Origin: Theocolax elegans
Lineage: Eukaryota > Arthropoda > Insecta > Hymenoptera > Cerocephalidae
DNA length: 64,000 nt
NCBI GenBank assembly: GCA_026168455.1
Contig: CM047425.1
Location: forward strand, 3,756,001-3,820,000
Direction: 5' to 3'
The translations under genes and the position numbers were made by a program. The notes under the pieces are model-generated. The model was given only the letters and a program-made list of their open reading frames with translations, was not told where the DNA came from and did no database searches. Positions 35,435-48,203 of this stretch are shown here, one piece after another; position 1 is the stretch's first letter; every line of letters starts with the position of its first letter.

Positions 35435-36267
35435 TACCCGCGTAAAACAATTAAAGTTTATATGAACTTTATATAAACTTTAGGTTTGGCTAAACTTGAT
35501 ATGGGGTTGGCCAACGAGACTGAGCCGAACTTGTGCAATTGACTGTTCAAGTTTGGTGAAAGCATATCAAATGTTCAGCTGAAATTCATATAAAGTTTTT
35601 ATAAAGTTTTTTTACAATTACTGACAAATAAAATATAGTTTATACTAAGTTTAGCTGAACTCAATATTAACGTGATAGCAAGTTCAGGTTTATAAAGTCA
35701 TATAATGTTGATATCAACATACCCAAAGAAAATTTCAAATATCTTCTTTAACTGACATCAGTAAGATTACATCAGTTAGAAAAATGGTGAAAATAGATAC
35801 TTTGTGGTTTTTTAAATTTCTTCTTTCAGGTTATGTCTTCAAAACTAAGGAAATGGACAACACTTTTCAGTGACGGATTCGAATTTTTTGGAATATATCT
35901 ACAGTTTTTCTAACCGATGTATTCTTACTAATGTCAGTTAAAACAGATATTTGAAATTTTTCTTTGGGTATGTTGATATCAACATTATATGACTTTATAA
36001 ACCTGAACTTGCTATCACGTTAATATTGAGTTCAGCTAAACTTAGTATAAACTATATTTTATTTGTCAGTAATTGTAAAAAAACTTTATAAAAACTTTAT
36101 ATGAATTTCAGCTGAACATTTGATATGCTTTCACCAAACTTGAACAGTCAATTGCACAAGTTCGGCTCAGTCTCGTTGGCCAACCCCATATCAAGTTTAG
36201 CCAAACCTAAAGTTTATATAAAGTTCATATAAACTTTAATTGTTTTACGCGGGTATTTATTATTTGT

Positions 36268-36392
36268 ATTATCAATATATTGCCAATATGTTGCCAATAT
36301 ATTGCCAATATGTTGCCAAAGTATTGTCAATATATTGCCAATATGTTGCCAACATATTGCCAAAGTATTATCAATATATCGCCAATATGTTT
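36268..36392. repeat. 11-bp minisatellite, right arm, 11 units
   Basis: Reverse-orientation counterpart of 34091-34266 (unit TTGCCAATATR), shorter by one 55-bp higher-order block. Confidence 0.92.
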
Positions 36393-36965
36393 CGTGTCGT
36401 CCAAATTGTCAATACTACCGACGAATCGATGATTTTTTATTACCTCAAGTGGATGAAACCGTGAATGAACGTCTGTCTTTGGTCATCCGAATAATTACTA
36501 AGATGCGTGACATAAATCCACGATTTCTCATAATACCGATTTTTAGTAAAGATATGATCCAATTAATTTTAATGATATCGATTTGTTCAGCATATACTAA
36601 TATATTATAAAAAATCAGTTTAAAAATATTTGGTAAACGTAAACATATTATAGATATACTATAGCTAGATGATTCCCAGACTATTATAAAACTTCATCGA
36701 GGGTTCAGCTAGATTTTATTTTACACGGACTCGGAATTAACTTACTAGCAATATTATTGCTAATATATTACCAATATATTGCGAATTTATGGTAGTTATT
36801 CATTGGCATTTTGTATATTGAACACTCAATTCAATTCAACAGCCAGACTATTGCAATTATTATCCTAAACATTTGGAACAAGTTTTCCAAAATATTTATT
36901 AAGTCTGAAACACAATGAATTGTAATTTTAACGAAGTAACTTTTTTCGAGCACGTTTGCTCTTGC

Positions 36966-37106
36966 AGTGCGGACGTCGGAGAGCGTCCGCGACGGGCTTA
37001 CTCCGCGAGTACAAAATTTGATGAGCGCGAACGTCGGAGAGCGCCCGCGGCGGGCTTACTCCGCGAACACAAAATTTGATGTGCGCGAACATCGGAGAGC
37101 GCTCGC
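36966..37106. repeat. 58-bp CpG-rich tandem repeat, right arm
   Basis: Reverse complement of 33379-33515. One G/A difference from the left arm (CGGCGGG here against CGTGGCGGG when the left arm is reversed) is visible by eye. Confidence 0.9.
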
Positions 37107-37811
37107 GGTAGCATTATGTTTTTTAAACGGAGAATTGAGGCTTGAGCTAAATTTCATTTTACACGGACTAGGAATTATTTACCTAGCAATATTATTGCCA
37201 ATATATTTGCAAAATTAATTAATATATTTCCAAAATGTAGCGATATATCTTTATGGTAAACGTATTTATTGGCTATATTGTACACAAAACTTAATTCAAT
37301 TCAAAATTTTATTGTCTTAAAATTCGTCATAAAGGTTTCAATAAATTAATGTAAATACGATGAGATTAAAAACTGTAATAATCTCATATTTATAACGCAC
37401 GCGTATCATAGATTTAGTAAGTAAATTAATAATAGTAGTAATGAATTTATTAATCTGCGGTATAATTCAAACTTAAATAAAAATCATTTCCTTGATTGTA
37501 CATTTTATTCATACAATCAATCTCGTAAAATATATTTTGCGATTCATTCGCTTTCGCGATCTTCGCTTCTGCTATACGCATTAGCTATGTTCAAGCGCCT
37601 CGGCCGCTTCGCTCGTTGACCTGTTGCATTAGTCTCGCGCGGCAACGCCGCTCACCTTTCTTCCCTAATCCGGCCTCTGATTGGCCCATTTCAAAAATTA
37701 ATTACGCCTCGCCTAATTAATATTTTTTAAAAATTCCGACGGGGTTATACTCGAATTAATTTTCTGAATCGGAATATATATATATGTTACCTATGTTTCT
37801 GGATCACCCTG

Positions 37812-38135
37812 TATATTTAATTAACCGGTAGCTAAATCTAAAATATACAACTTACCGCATATACACCAACGAGAAAAAAAAGGATCGGAAACAAGTTTGA
37901 AAATTTAAAATTGAGTTCGATACGATAAATAGAAATATTACGAATTTCCGACTGGAATGAATTGAATTCCCTTGCAAATTAGGTAATTTAAAAAACAATT
38001 GTACCGTATCTGAGTTAAGAGATTATCACACCCATTGAACTAAAAAAAAAGGAAAATAACGTTAAACGTTAAGCATCGAAAATATACATATATTAATATA
38101 TGTTCATTATCTCAACGATAGAATTCAATATAAAG
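37812..38135. other. AT-rich sequence, nothing recognised
   Basis: Immediately right of the fold-back element. No gene or repeat family seen. Confidence 0.6.
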
Positions 38136-38136
38136 C

Positions 38137-38138
<2 letters not shown>

Positions 38139-38212
<74 letters not shown>
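38139..38212. repeat. (TG)n/(TA)n microsatellite
   Basis: A short GTGTGTGT run followed by about 30 TA units with a single G interruption. Confidence 0.95.
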
Positions 38213-39658
38213 TATAATCGTTACGAAATGTACAATGTTTTATTAAAAAAAGAAATTTCGTCCGGTACGCACCCTCGTAATTACGTATATATATGTAGTT
38301 TGCTCGCAAGGTCGCTCGATCCCAAGGTTCAATAAATTTTCCGAGTGCTTATCGCTTATCGTTGAGGTTTACGATTATATACCCGTACAAGACTAAGGAT
38401 TTCTAAGACGTGTATATATATGTATATATACATGTGTGTTTGCGCGTGTGCGTATACATGGAATTATATCATCGCTGCTGGTTCTTTTTTTTTATGATAA
38501 CTGTATATACATGTATAAGTAAATGGAAAACGGGTGTCGTGATACCTGCTCATTCGTTTACTTTCTATCCAGATTCTGATTATATACCTTCTTTTTCTTT
38601 TATATCTGTTTTATTCAACGTTTACATTAATGTGTACGGTATTATACTATTTTCTCATAGATATACTCGTGTTATTCGATACTGATAAAATATTACTCGA
38701 GTGAATTAATTTCAATGTATATATTATTGATTTAAACGAAGATTAACGGTTTAATAAGTAAAATTGACTTGTAGAACGAAAGTTTTGATTTTTAATGCGT
38801 TAGCAATATTAATGGTCGTTTACGAATAACGTAATAGATTAGGATAGGAGAAAAATATTGCATTAAATACAGTGCAATGATGGACTAAAAGAAAATGCAA
38901 ATATGACGAAAAAACATAAAAATATTAAATGGATTCTTGTGAAAAATAATTATAAATTTCCTAGCCAATTTTATTGTATCCTCTAAGTTTTGACACGTGT
39001 GTATAAACCTTAATTGCGGCAGTGAATAAATCTTTGTGTTGTTCGGAAATAAGAAGTATTTATTAAGATCAAAATAATGTTAATTAAATACCGTAAGTTC
39101 GACATAACTATGAATTATTTATTAATTAATATATAATTCTCGTATAATAATTTTATATTAATAATCAAAGGTATTCGTTTTATAAATAAAGGTATATTTA
39201 CAACCTGAAGAATATATAAAGATTCATCGAAACGTTGGCAATTTAATTAAAAATGTGGTTTATTCATCAAGATCAACAGAATATTCCTTTCTAATAAAAA
39301 ATTATTTACTTCCCAAGAAATACATGATTTACAACTATTCAAAATAATATGCTCTTGAATTCACTGTAATTTTTTTCATTGTACACAAAGACCATCACGT
39401 TAATTTCTAATCACACAATTCTCTTCGCGTGCACGTATATAAAAATATAAAAAAAAACTAACGTAAAATATAAATTATATTCCCGGAAAGAAAATAAAAA
39501 TCAGAATTTCAACGTTAAATATATTTAAATGCACAAAATAAAGTACTGTACATATATACCGGGTATCGCGATAATAATTGCTGTCTAAAATTGTTTTATC
39601 AACGATGATAATAATACAGTACGATGTACTCAATTAAAAGACCATCGATCTCAGTCAC
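38213..39658. other. AT-rich intergenic DNA
   Basis: No gene recognised. A 91-codon frame at 38410-38685 starts in TA/TG repeats and has no domain. Confidence 0.55.
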
Positions 39659-39679
39659 TCCTCCTCCTCCTCCTCCTCG
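39658..39679. repeat. (CTC)n microsatellite
   Basis: Seven CTC units followed by CTCGG; a trinucleotide repeat next to a CpG-richer patch (39700-39970). Confidence 0.9.
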
Positions 39680-42600
39680 GCGTAATTAAGTTTTAAAAAC
39701 TAAATCAAGCCTCGCGAGCACGCGCTTTAAATGTATATATGATAATACACGCATACAGACACACCGTTCGCATGAATGACCACCATTCTCGCAATCGGTG
39801 ACTTCCGGTTTTTAAATTCCGACACGCGTCTCGTAAACTCGAACTAACGAATGGGTTGCAAAAGACTCGAATTAATGCGGACTTAACCATCGAGAACTCC
39901 TCAATGCCTCCTCTTGTCTCGAAGATTTACCTCGAGTCTTTCCGTTGCCTCGAATCAACTCGGAGTTATCGTTATAATAAATTTAAATGATAGCGTGCTC
40001 AGAGAAAAAAATGTGTCTACTGCTTTGAAATACGAAATATTGTGATGGCGAAAAAATAACAGTGCGGCTGTGTGATTCTTATATAACGATGGAATGGGAC
40101 AAGTGTTAACATTAAAAAAAAAGTTTATATTATATATAAAGAAAATACTTATGGGGGTTTCTGTTATACCGATACGAACAGAAGAAATTGAAACATTTCC
40201 ATAAAATATTTAAATAAAATGAAGGTTAGAAAAATAAAGTAGAAATTAAGGCTACATGGTACTGAAAAATACATAATTAATTTGATGCAACTTGTATAAA
40301 AAATAATGTTTGATAAACATAAGAAAAGTAAAAAGTAAATAATTGTGCATGTAAATTTTTAAATGGAAGAAGCCATTAATTGAAAAGTTATGAGAATTAT
40401 GAGATTAAAAAAGAGGTATAAGAGAATCATTTGTAAAAAAATTAAGGATAAGGTCGAATGTGAATTGAAATAAACAAAAAATTTTATATATACGCATTTT
40501 CTACATATAAAGAAAGTTCTAAAAATACTGTTCAATAAAATTGACATTTTAGTAATTTTTGGTCAAAATTTCAGTATACCCACTATAGTCTTAACGAAAC
40601 ACCTGTAAATAATTAAATGAACAGTTTTATTAACGGTGTACCAAAATCCCAAAAATTACTGTGCTTCTGAAATCCCGACTAAACACTTATACATATATAT
40701 ATAATTCAGTTTTATTAAAATTCAAATTTTTATAAAAAATATTAGATCCTGCGAGTAGTACGTACTTGTAATATACACGCATCTCTACATAAACTAGTAT
40801 AAAAATATCTCTGCAACAATTGAATCGCAAAATTTTTATATACAACATATTTTCCCGACTATAAATCCCACTTAAAAAAGAAAAATCCAGTGAAGAAATA
40901 TCATCGAAAAAAAGAAAAAAATCCATAAACAGACATCGTAATCTGTAAAGTCTAAGTTAATCAACATCTGTCGGTGCTCGGTACACGGATTCGGAATGAC
41001 CACGACCCTCGTAAACGCCATCAAAGACGAATCCGAAAATGAATTAGTAACGTATAGAACTGGTTAATCGCGACGGTATATAGCTGATTAATTTCTTTCG
41101 ATGACACAGTATAGTCGACTCTTAAACCCAAAAACGTGATGTAAAATGTATAGGATCCCTTGAAATTGTGTGTCTATATATATATATATATATATACGCA
41201 ACGTATCATGTATGAGTGTGTGTGTGTGTGTGTATGGTAATTATAAATCAACGGCAGACACGCGGATTTAATTAAAATTTTAATGAAGGTGCTTTAAGCG
41301 AGTAGACTGAATTATCGAATGGATCATTACCTTGCTCTATAGACTGTCCGGTTTCGTTAGATCCGCGATCGGATTAAATTTATTAGAACCGCGTGTCGCG
41401 ATAACGTAATTGTTTTATTAGTTATATCCCGTGACAAACATAATAAGAAAATTTTTCCTTTTTTTTTATTAATTAAATTAGCTCATCATTGAATTATTTG
41501 TGTACGGACTATTTGTTAAATGCAATGGTAAATTAAGCGAGGAATTAATACACTTTTTTTATAAATATATTTTTTTTACGTGATTAAGTGGAATGTATCT
41601 AGTCACGTGTGCGTACGAAGAGTCTAAATGTAACTAACAAAATCCATAAAGCTATGTAATCATTTGTCAATATATACTTATTTATAAACATTATTATGCA
41701 TTTCAAAAAAGTTTGAGAAACAATAATTTAAAAAGTTTCTTACCTATAAAAATTTTATTGCGAATTTGCATCGAAAGAAGGTTTCTTGCTCTATATGAAA
41801 AAATCTATTCTATATTTTGTAATTACAGATAAAATACAGTTGCTTCGAAAATGTAGAAACTAAGAATTACATGACTTTTCATCTAAATTTAACAAAAACT
41901 GTAATCATCATTATTACATCTCATAATGATCAATATATATATTGAACCTAATAGAAAATAAATGAAAGTAATAAATATAAAAAAATAATGTAGTTAATAA
42001 GGTTGCGATATAACTTTTTTAAAGCCAATGAAAAACTCCTATTAATACTGATAAGACTAAAATGAAGATCCTTGTCGAAACGTCTTATATTTCTAATCTT
42101 ATTTTAGTTTTTACCGATGCTTCGTTAATCTTAATCGAGAAGTTATTTACTATGTAAAATTACTACAAAATTATATTTTTAACATCGTCATTACATATAT
42201 TCAACGAAAATCGCTCTTATACGATTGATCGTGAAGTAAAATTAATACAAATTGAAATGATCGAATTTATTTCACTTATTTAAATAATAAATTATCATTT
42301 ATTTTCATTAATCTTATACAAAATACAAATAATTTCAAAATCACGTTTAAATGAATGCACATTTGTTTGTAATCTTTCTTTGAAATCGCAATACGTTAAT
42401 ATCATTTACACTATAAATAAATTATGAGTCATGAAAAAGTTGTATAACATTGAAAAATAGGAAACATTTTAATTAAAAAATTTATAACGTAAGTTATTAA
42501 AATTGTAGATGAAATATTTATTTTTTGTAGATTAATAAGAGTAATATTATACGAATTCTATATTTAAAAACAATCGTCATGATAAAATTATAAATAAAAA

Positions 42601-42880
42601 TATGAACAAGTTCTAATTCAATTCATATCCGAATGAGTTAAGAAATTATACTCGAGATTAAAAAACGTGTGACTGCTGTTTCTTCGATCTACATCGAAAC
42701 ATCTTCTTGAACTACTACCGCAAATCATTTGAATTTAACGAAGATTGTTAGAATATAAAATAGAAATATAAATAGTAGGAATAAAAATAAATAGAAAAAA
42801 AATATATATATATACATATGAAAGTTTTTTCTCTAAATCACCTAGTACTCGTTTCGCCTTTCCTTTATTTTTTTCCATCG
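39680..42880. other. AT-rich intergenic DNA with short microsatellites
   Basis: No gene supported. Contains (TA)n at about 41174-41196 and (TG)n at about 41215-41234, CpG-richer patches at 39700-39970 and 40970-41110, and otherwise strongly AT-rich sequence. Short frames are Ile/Phe/Lys-rich background. Confidence 0.55.
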
Positions 42881-43685
42881 TACCGTGTGTATATATAGAA
42901 GGTTCGTCGGTTATTTTTGGTGGCTGGTGGCCACAGCCACCCCGAGAGAGAAAAGGGAAAATGGTGAGAAAAGGTCGAACCGAATCTGCGGCTCCGAAGC
43001 TCTCTCCCACTTGGCGGTAGGTATACGCGCGGCGAATTGTTACGAAAGGATTTGCGGTAATCCCTCGATCTAATTTGCATGCTGATGGTAATGGATGTGT
43101 ATATGGATATCTCTCGTCTCTTCCCTATACACTCTCACCTCAGGTTTTCTGGGTATACAACTCGCACCTGCTACCGTATCCACTCCTCTTTAATTATACC
43201 TAATCAAATATTTCCAACGTGAAACCACAGAGCTCCAAATTGATGAATAAACAACGTTAGAGGAATGAAAACGAACCATTTTTCCATGATGTAAAAATAT
43301 AGGTATACGCTTTTCAAGCTTCCTAGTTCTTGTGTGTATGTGTGTGTGTACACCAGAAGCCAAAGACCGATGTAATGAGCACCGAGACTCGTGTCTATGC
43401 CTTTCTCGAATGCACCTTCAAGGCGGAGCGCGTTTGCTCGAGAGAGAGAGAGAGAGAGATAGAAAGGTAGAAGCGAAAGAACGCCCACCGAAGGCCGCGG
43501 TAGGCCTATCGCCAGCGACGCCGATGGGAAAAAACGTGGCTGTTAACAAGATGGTGCTCACTAGCTCGAGAGCACTGGCACCTCTCTCTTTCTCTCTCGT
43601 GTCCGACTTACCGGCGCCTACGACGTTTTACGTCCACACACACACACACGCGCGCGAGCGTGTACTCAGTTACGGACAGGTGAGC
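42881..43685. other. CpG-rich island with (GA)n
   Basis: GC-rich relative to its surroundings, with GGTGGCTGGTGGCCACAGCC near 42919, (GA)n at about 43440-43459 and CG-rich runs. Plus- and minus-strand frames overlap (up to 166 codons on plus), with no recognisable domain. Possible promoter or regulatory island, inferred from composition only. Confidence 0.35.
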
Positions 43686-43888
43686 CTCTCTCTCTCTCTC
43701 TCTCACTCTCTTCATCCCACCCTTTCAACATGGCTGATCCTCGTGGTGTTGTACGGCTCTCCTTTCTTCCCCTTCCCGCACTTTACTTGGGACTTGGAGC
43801 ACGCGGACTTTAATGTGCGGTTGGCTATTTAGTTACCTTATACCTATTCACCGTCGATTGGCCACTTTTTCTTTTTTCTTTTTTTTTC
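43686..43888. repeat. Segment B, copy 1 (0.2 kb)
   Basis: Starts in a (CT)n run and ends in a T/C tract. Repeated almost exactly at 47712-47913, in the same orientation, as the bridge between the two 2.84 kb duplicates. Confidence 0.9.
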
Positions 43889-44891
43889 ATTCGTTGATTC
43901 GTACTTGTAGATATAGTCGTTTAATTTTTGTCAGTTAGTTCAGGATTCTATATAAATTGTACGGAGAGATAATAAATAATACATCTAAATGATTCGTATG
44001 GTTATTGCACTGCCAGTCTGGTCAACGATTCGAAGCGTAAAATTACTAATAATTTTCAATTTTCATTTTGTCCGAAACATTCGGGTGTAAGAATGATAAA
44101 CATAATTATTACTTTACTTTTTTCTCTTTTTCTGAAACGAAAACCTGCAATTCTAATCTACAGAATATTTAACTGCTCGTCCCAATTCCGAAAGTATATG
44201 TACAATGTAATTCAAGTGGAAAGGTAGGGTAGAAAATCTTACCATTTATCTACCTATTTTTTACACCAAATTTGTGCCTAAAAAATTGGTTCGCCAAATT
44301 ATATATAAATGATATTTCGACTTGTTGCTAGAACGATATAATTTTGTACAAACCGCTGAAGATGCTGAACGTAGACGTATAAAAGACACACAGAATGATC
44401 GGATACCTTTTATATATTACATTGTTTAAAGTTCTCAGAGGTTAGAATATACGTTTTGTTAGGCCACTATCGACAGTACAAGGTACTTCTGTATAGATAC
44501 CGGATTACAAAGACACCGAATTCCCTGATGAGTGTCGTTTGTGATTTCTTTCTAAAGTTTGTGTTTTTTCTTTTCTAAAATACACCTGCATTCGTATATA
44601 TAAAAGTAAAAAAAATCAATTTTGTTTATTAAATTACATAATTTATATTATTGAGAAAATTGAAATACCTTTTAGTAAATCTATATAATTTTAAGACGAT
44701 GTATAAATATCAAAGTAATCTAATATTGCAGGATTCATTGAGTTTCCTCTAGGTCACCAAATTATCATTTTGAGGTTATGTCCGAATCAGTAAATGGCGA
44801 AAAAATCGTTTTATAAATCGTTAAAAACTAACCACTTTACCTGGCCATTTTTGTTAATTCAAATGGTAAGAATAAGCTATAGTCATTAATG
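43889..44891. other. AT-rich sequence, nothing recognised
   Basis: Not repeated elsewhere in the window. A 12-bp inverted pair (CTTACCATTT near 44239 and AAATGGTAAG near 44865) is too weak to call an element. Confidence 0.5.
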
Positions 44892-47731
44892 CGTATTTAT
44901 ATCATTTACTCAGTTTGAGAGCCTGCTCAGTCAGTAAATCGCATTGAACGGAAATAATATAAATTGTGGATAAAATAAACCACAAACGGTATATACACCA
45001 TCAACGCTAAATACATACATTTACAATGTATTAGAAATTCAAATAAAATAAGTTTACCTTACTTACATTTTTCCACGCGCAATCCATAAATTTACACCAC
45101 AAATATACCGAAAACTTTATCAAAAAATAGAAAACTCCGTATAGATCGAGTGCATTAAATACGGAGTAACAAAAGTTTCGAAGAGCGAGAGTGAGGGGGA
45201 GGAGAAACGAAATTAACCGCATACAACAATAAGAAAATAAAACATTCCCGACACAGCGCGCCCTCGTAAAATTCTTCATCGAAGGAAAAGCGTATTAAAA
45301 ACTCGCTCGGCGCGAAAGAGGATAAAAAAAAGCCAAGAATATCGTTAGGAAAAGTAATTAAAAGCAGCCGCTAATAAGTCTAATCCGTAAAAGCCTCGGA
45401 AGTAAAGGAACGAAGGAAAAAAAAGGAAGGAGAGGAAGAAATAAGGAAAAAAAAAGAAAAAAGAAAAAAGGAAAGAGGAATAGAAGAGAGAAGAAGCGCG
45501 TGTCTTGGAGATCGTAAATATACGATTCGCGTAGAGTGAAAATACTGCAAGTTTTTTTCCCCCGCAAGAAGTTGAAATATTATTAAAAGTGAGCCGCAGC
45601 CGCAAGTCGAGATGTCGAGTTCCGCGCGCGCGCAAAGTAATATAAAGTCTGGATCGCGGTCATATCGCCCTCGTAAACCAGAGTGCTCTCCTCCTTCCTC
45701 GAGCTCGCCTTACAAAGTTTAAAGAGGTTCTCTCTACGGCTCCTATATGAAGCAATTTACAAGAGCGAGCGGGGTATAGACTCGTTGTCCGTCGGTGTAC
45801 GGTATGTCGATGGGTTTTCGTACCACGATGGAATTGTCCCTTCTACTGCATATATATATATATACCACTTTGTCTCATTTTTCGGACGGATCGCGTCAAT
45901 ACTGTACTCGACATTGGATGAATTATTAATTTACTTTTGATCTTCGTATTTTTCGTTATTCGCGAGGGAGCGAGTGCACGCATCTCCGGGAAACGGATCT
46001 TATCCTAACTTTGGTATATCTTTTGTAATGTAGAAATATGAAGAATGACAATTTATTACTTGCCAATGACCACTTTTACGAAAGTTATTCGACATCTAAT
46101 AATAATTCTAATAAACATTATTTCCAATTTAATCGATTATAACTCCGAAACAAATGGAAATAACCACTTAAACCAAAAGTCAAAAGAAAGTTGAGTTTAA
46201 GTAATCAGAAAAGAAGCTCAAATTAATTTTTTATATTACTTGGTTAATTTTTTTTATTTCTTATTTTTTTTCATTACTTTACACCAAGTTAAGATTCTTT
46301 TTGTTCAAATTACATCTGCTTGAACTTAACCCCTAGTAGAATTCAAATCCATTTAGTGACTAGTAATAAGCCAGATAAAATAGGAGTAGGCTAATACGAG
46401 GTATATTTTTGGCCTTGCGATGAAACGTTTCTTTGAACCTTTCTTACCTAATTTATAGAATAATCTATGAATGTTATAATTAAACTATAAGTATTTTTAA
46501 GGTTGGAAAACTAGTTTCCGTAAGCAGCCGTGGCTGATAATGTGACACCTGTCGAATTGGGTTGTAAATATGTTTTGGCTGAATTTGGTGATTAATTTAT
46601 AAAAATTAAAATATCTTTACGACGAGCGTTTATACGACGCAAATAATCGGCAGACCCTATATATCAGAATTGGTAAGAATTGGTAAAAAGGATCAGATTT
46701 TACAACACGCGAGTTTTATTTTGAAAACTAGCTAGAAATTAATGGGTATTTTATGTTTGGAAGTTACGTTACCAATAAATCTGTAAGAAATGCGCGAAAA
46801 AGCGTTTCATCGGGAGTCAATACCTAATCATTTTCGCTGCCTATTTATTAATTTCCAAGCTATTCCTTATATTCTGAATTCTATTATATAGGGACTTTCT
46901 TCTGGTATTTGGTTAAAGTGTCTGCCTCTATTTGTTTTGGAGATATAAGGGTAGTTGAAGTGGAAGTAATTTTTATTGAAATTACTATTAAATAACTTTC
47001 GTAAAAGTGGCCGTTGGGCAATTTTTATATCACAAAAAAAATCTCAAGTTATAGAATAAGATTCGTTTCCCGGTATGCACACATTCTCCTTTTATTAAAA
47101 CTGATTTGTCTCTTTTCACACTTGCATGCACATGTAAATCGTGATATACATATACGAGTGCGACGTTGAAAGGAAAATTAATACCCTCGGTCAATTAATT
47201 AACGAATTAGCAGGAAAATGTGACATATCGTCGCCCGAGATCGGAAAAAATATAATATAATAACAGACCCGAAAAAATTAATTAACCCGTAGGGTACATT
47301 AAGACACCATCAATTCCCATATAATGTCCAAATTGTCCAATAAAACTTAAAAACCCGGGTCTGAAGCATTTAACGACGGTATATATGTATATACACAGCG
47401 ACAGAAAACTGAAATATCAGGACAACCTAATCCCAAGCCTAATCAAAATTCTCAAAAACCAATAAAATTCCATCTTCTCGAGCCGAGACGAAAAGAGGAG
47501 CAAAAAAAAAAAAGAATTAATCGTCGCTTTACGTCAATCGTCGTCGACAACCTCGTGGATACGAAAAAAAGAGAGGTGTGCGCACCAAAATTTCGCTGGC
47601 GCCAAAAGATCGCGAGGTATTCTCGTCACGCGCGAGTGATCGCGCGCGCGCGGCAAACCCGAAAACACGGCCGCTGCCTCCTTCGGGCTAATTTATTCCG
47701 GTGTGCTCTTGTCTCTCTCTCTCTCTCTCAC
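44892..47731. repeat. 2.84 kb direct duplicate, copy 1
   Basis: Near-identical to 48194-51037 across nearly its whole length; differences seen are homopolymer length (for example near 45125) and (TA)n length near 45846. Contents are a CpG-rich, purine-rich patch (45170-45720), a 962-bp inverted-repeat element and a second CpG-rich patch (47540-47720) ending in (CT)n. Open frames are low-complexity. Confidence 0.95.
46060..47021. mobile_element. 962-bp inverted-repeat element, duplicate 1
   Basis: Inverted ends of about 30 bp: TTGCCAATGACCACTTTTAC at the left and, reversed, TTGCCCAACGGCCACTTTTA at the right; both continue with CGAAAGTTATT. The interior has no recognisable transposase. A second copy lies in the other duplicate (49360-50321), copied with its surroundings and not independently inserted. 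Confidence 0.75.
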
Positions 47732-47913
47732 TCTCTTCATCCCACCCTTTCAACATGGCTGATCCTCGTGGTGTTGTACGGCTCTCCTTTCTTCCCCTTC
47801 CCGCACTTTACTTGGGACTTGGAGCACGCGGACTTTAATGTGCGGTTGGCTATTTAGTTACCTTATACCTATTCACCGTCGATTGGCCACTTTTTCTTTT
47901 TTCTTTTTTTTTC
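47712..47913. repeat. Segment B, copy 2 (bridge)
   Basis: Copy of 43686-43888. It is joined on the left within the (CT)n run that ends duplicate 1 and on the right within a shared run of about 24 pyrimidines that leads into the inverted segment. Confidence 0.9.
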
Positions 47914-48203
47914 CTTATTTTTCCTCTCCTTCCTTTTTTTTTCCTTCGTTCCTTTACTTCCGAGGCTTTTACGGATTAGACTTATTAGCGGCTGCTTTTA
48001 ATTACTTTTCCTAACGATATTCTTGGCTTTTTTTATCCTCTTTCGCGCCGAGCGAGTTTTTAATACGCTTTTCCTTCGATGAAGAATTTTACGAGGGCGC
48101 GCTGTGTCGGGAATGTTTTATTTCTTATTGTTGTATGCGGTTAATTTCGTTTCTCCTCCCCCTCACTCTCGCTCTTCGAAACTTTTGTTACTCCGTATTT
48201 ATA
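47890..48203. repeat. Inverted 0.3 kb segment
   Basis: Reverse complement of 45155-45475 (and of the same piece in duplicate 2, about 48456-48776). Its right end, GTTACTCCGTATTTA, joins duplicate 2 through a shared CGTATTTA. It contributes to a dispersed palindrome of about 315-bp arms with duplicate 2. Confidence 0.92.

Larger units (their letters stand above)
32670..37811. mobile_element. 5.1 kb fold-back DNA element with very long inverted arms
   Basis: Starts CAGGGTGATCCAGAAACATA and ends with its reverse complement, flanked by TATA on both sides (target duplication TA or TATA). The outer arms (32670-34280 and 36254-37811) are near-identical, with only a handful of substitutions seen by eye. 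Inside are a 58-bp CpG-rich repeat, an 11-bp minisatellite, an inner inverted segment P (34281-34604, 35437-35760, reversed 35931-36253) and a single-copy loop at about 35761-35930. The left arm holds an extra roughly 1.16 kb made of a rearranged duplicate and a nested MITE. No transposase frame was recognised. The open frames across it are repeat translations. Non-autonomous; superfamily not assigned. Confidence 0.88.

Noticed and set aside
43332..43832. 166-codon plus-strand frame
   Set aside because: It crosses (GA)n, (CA)n and (CT)n tracts, and its tail is repeated in the rearranged block at 47712-47857 fused to a different upstream frame.
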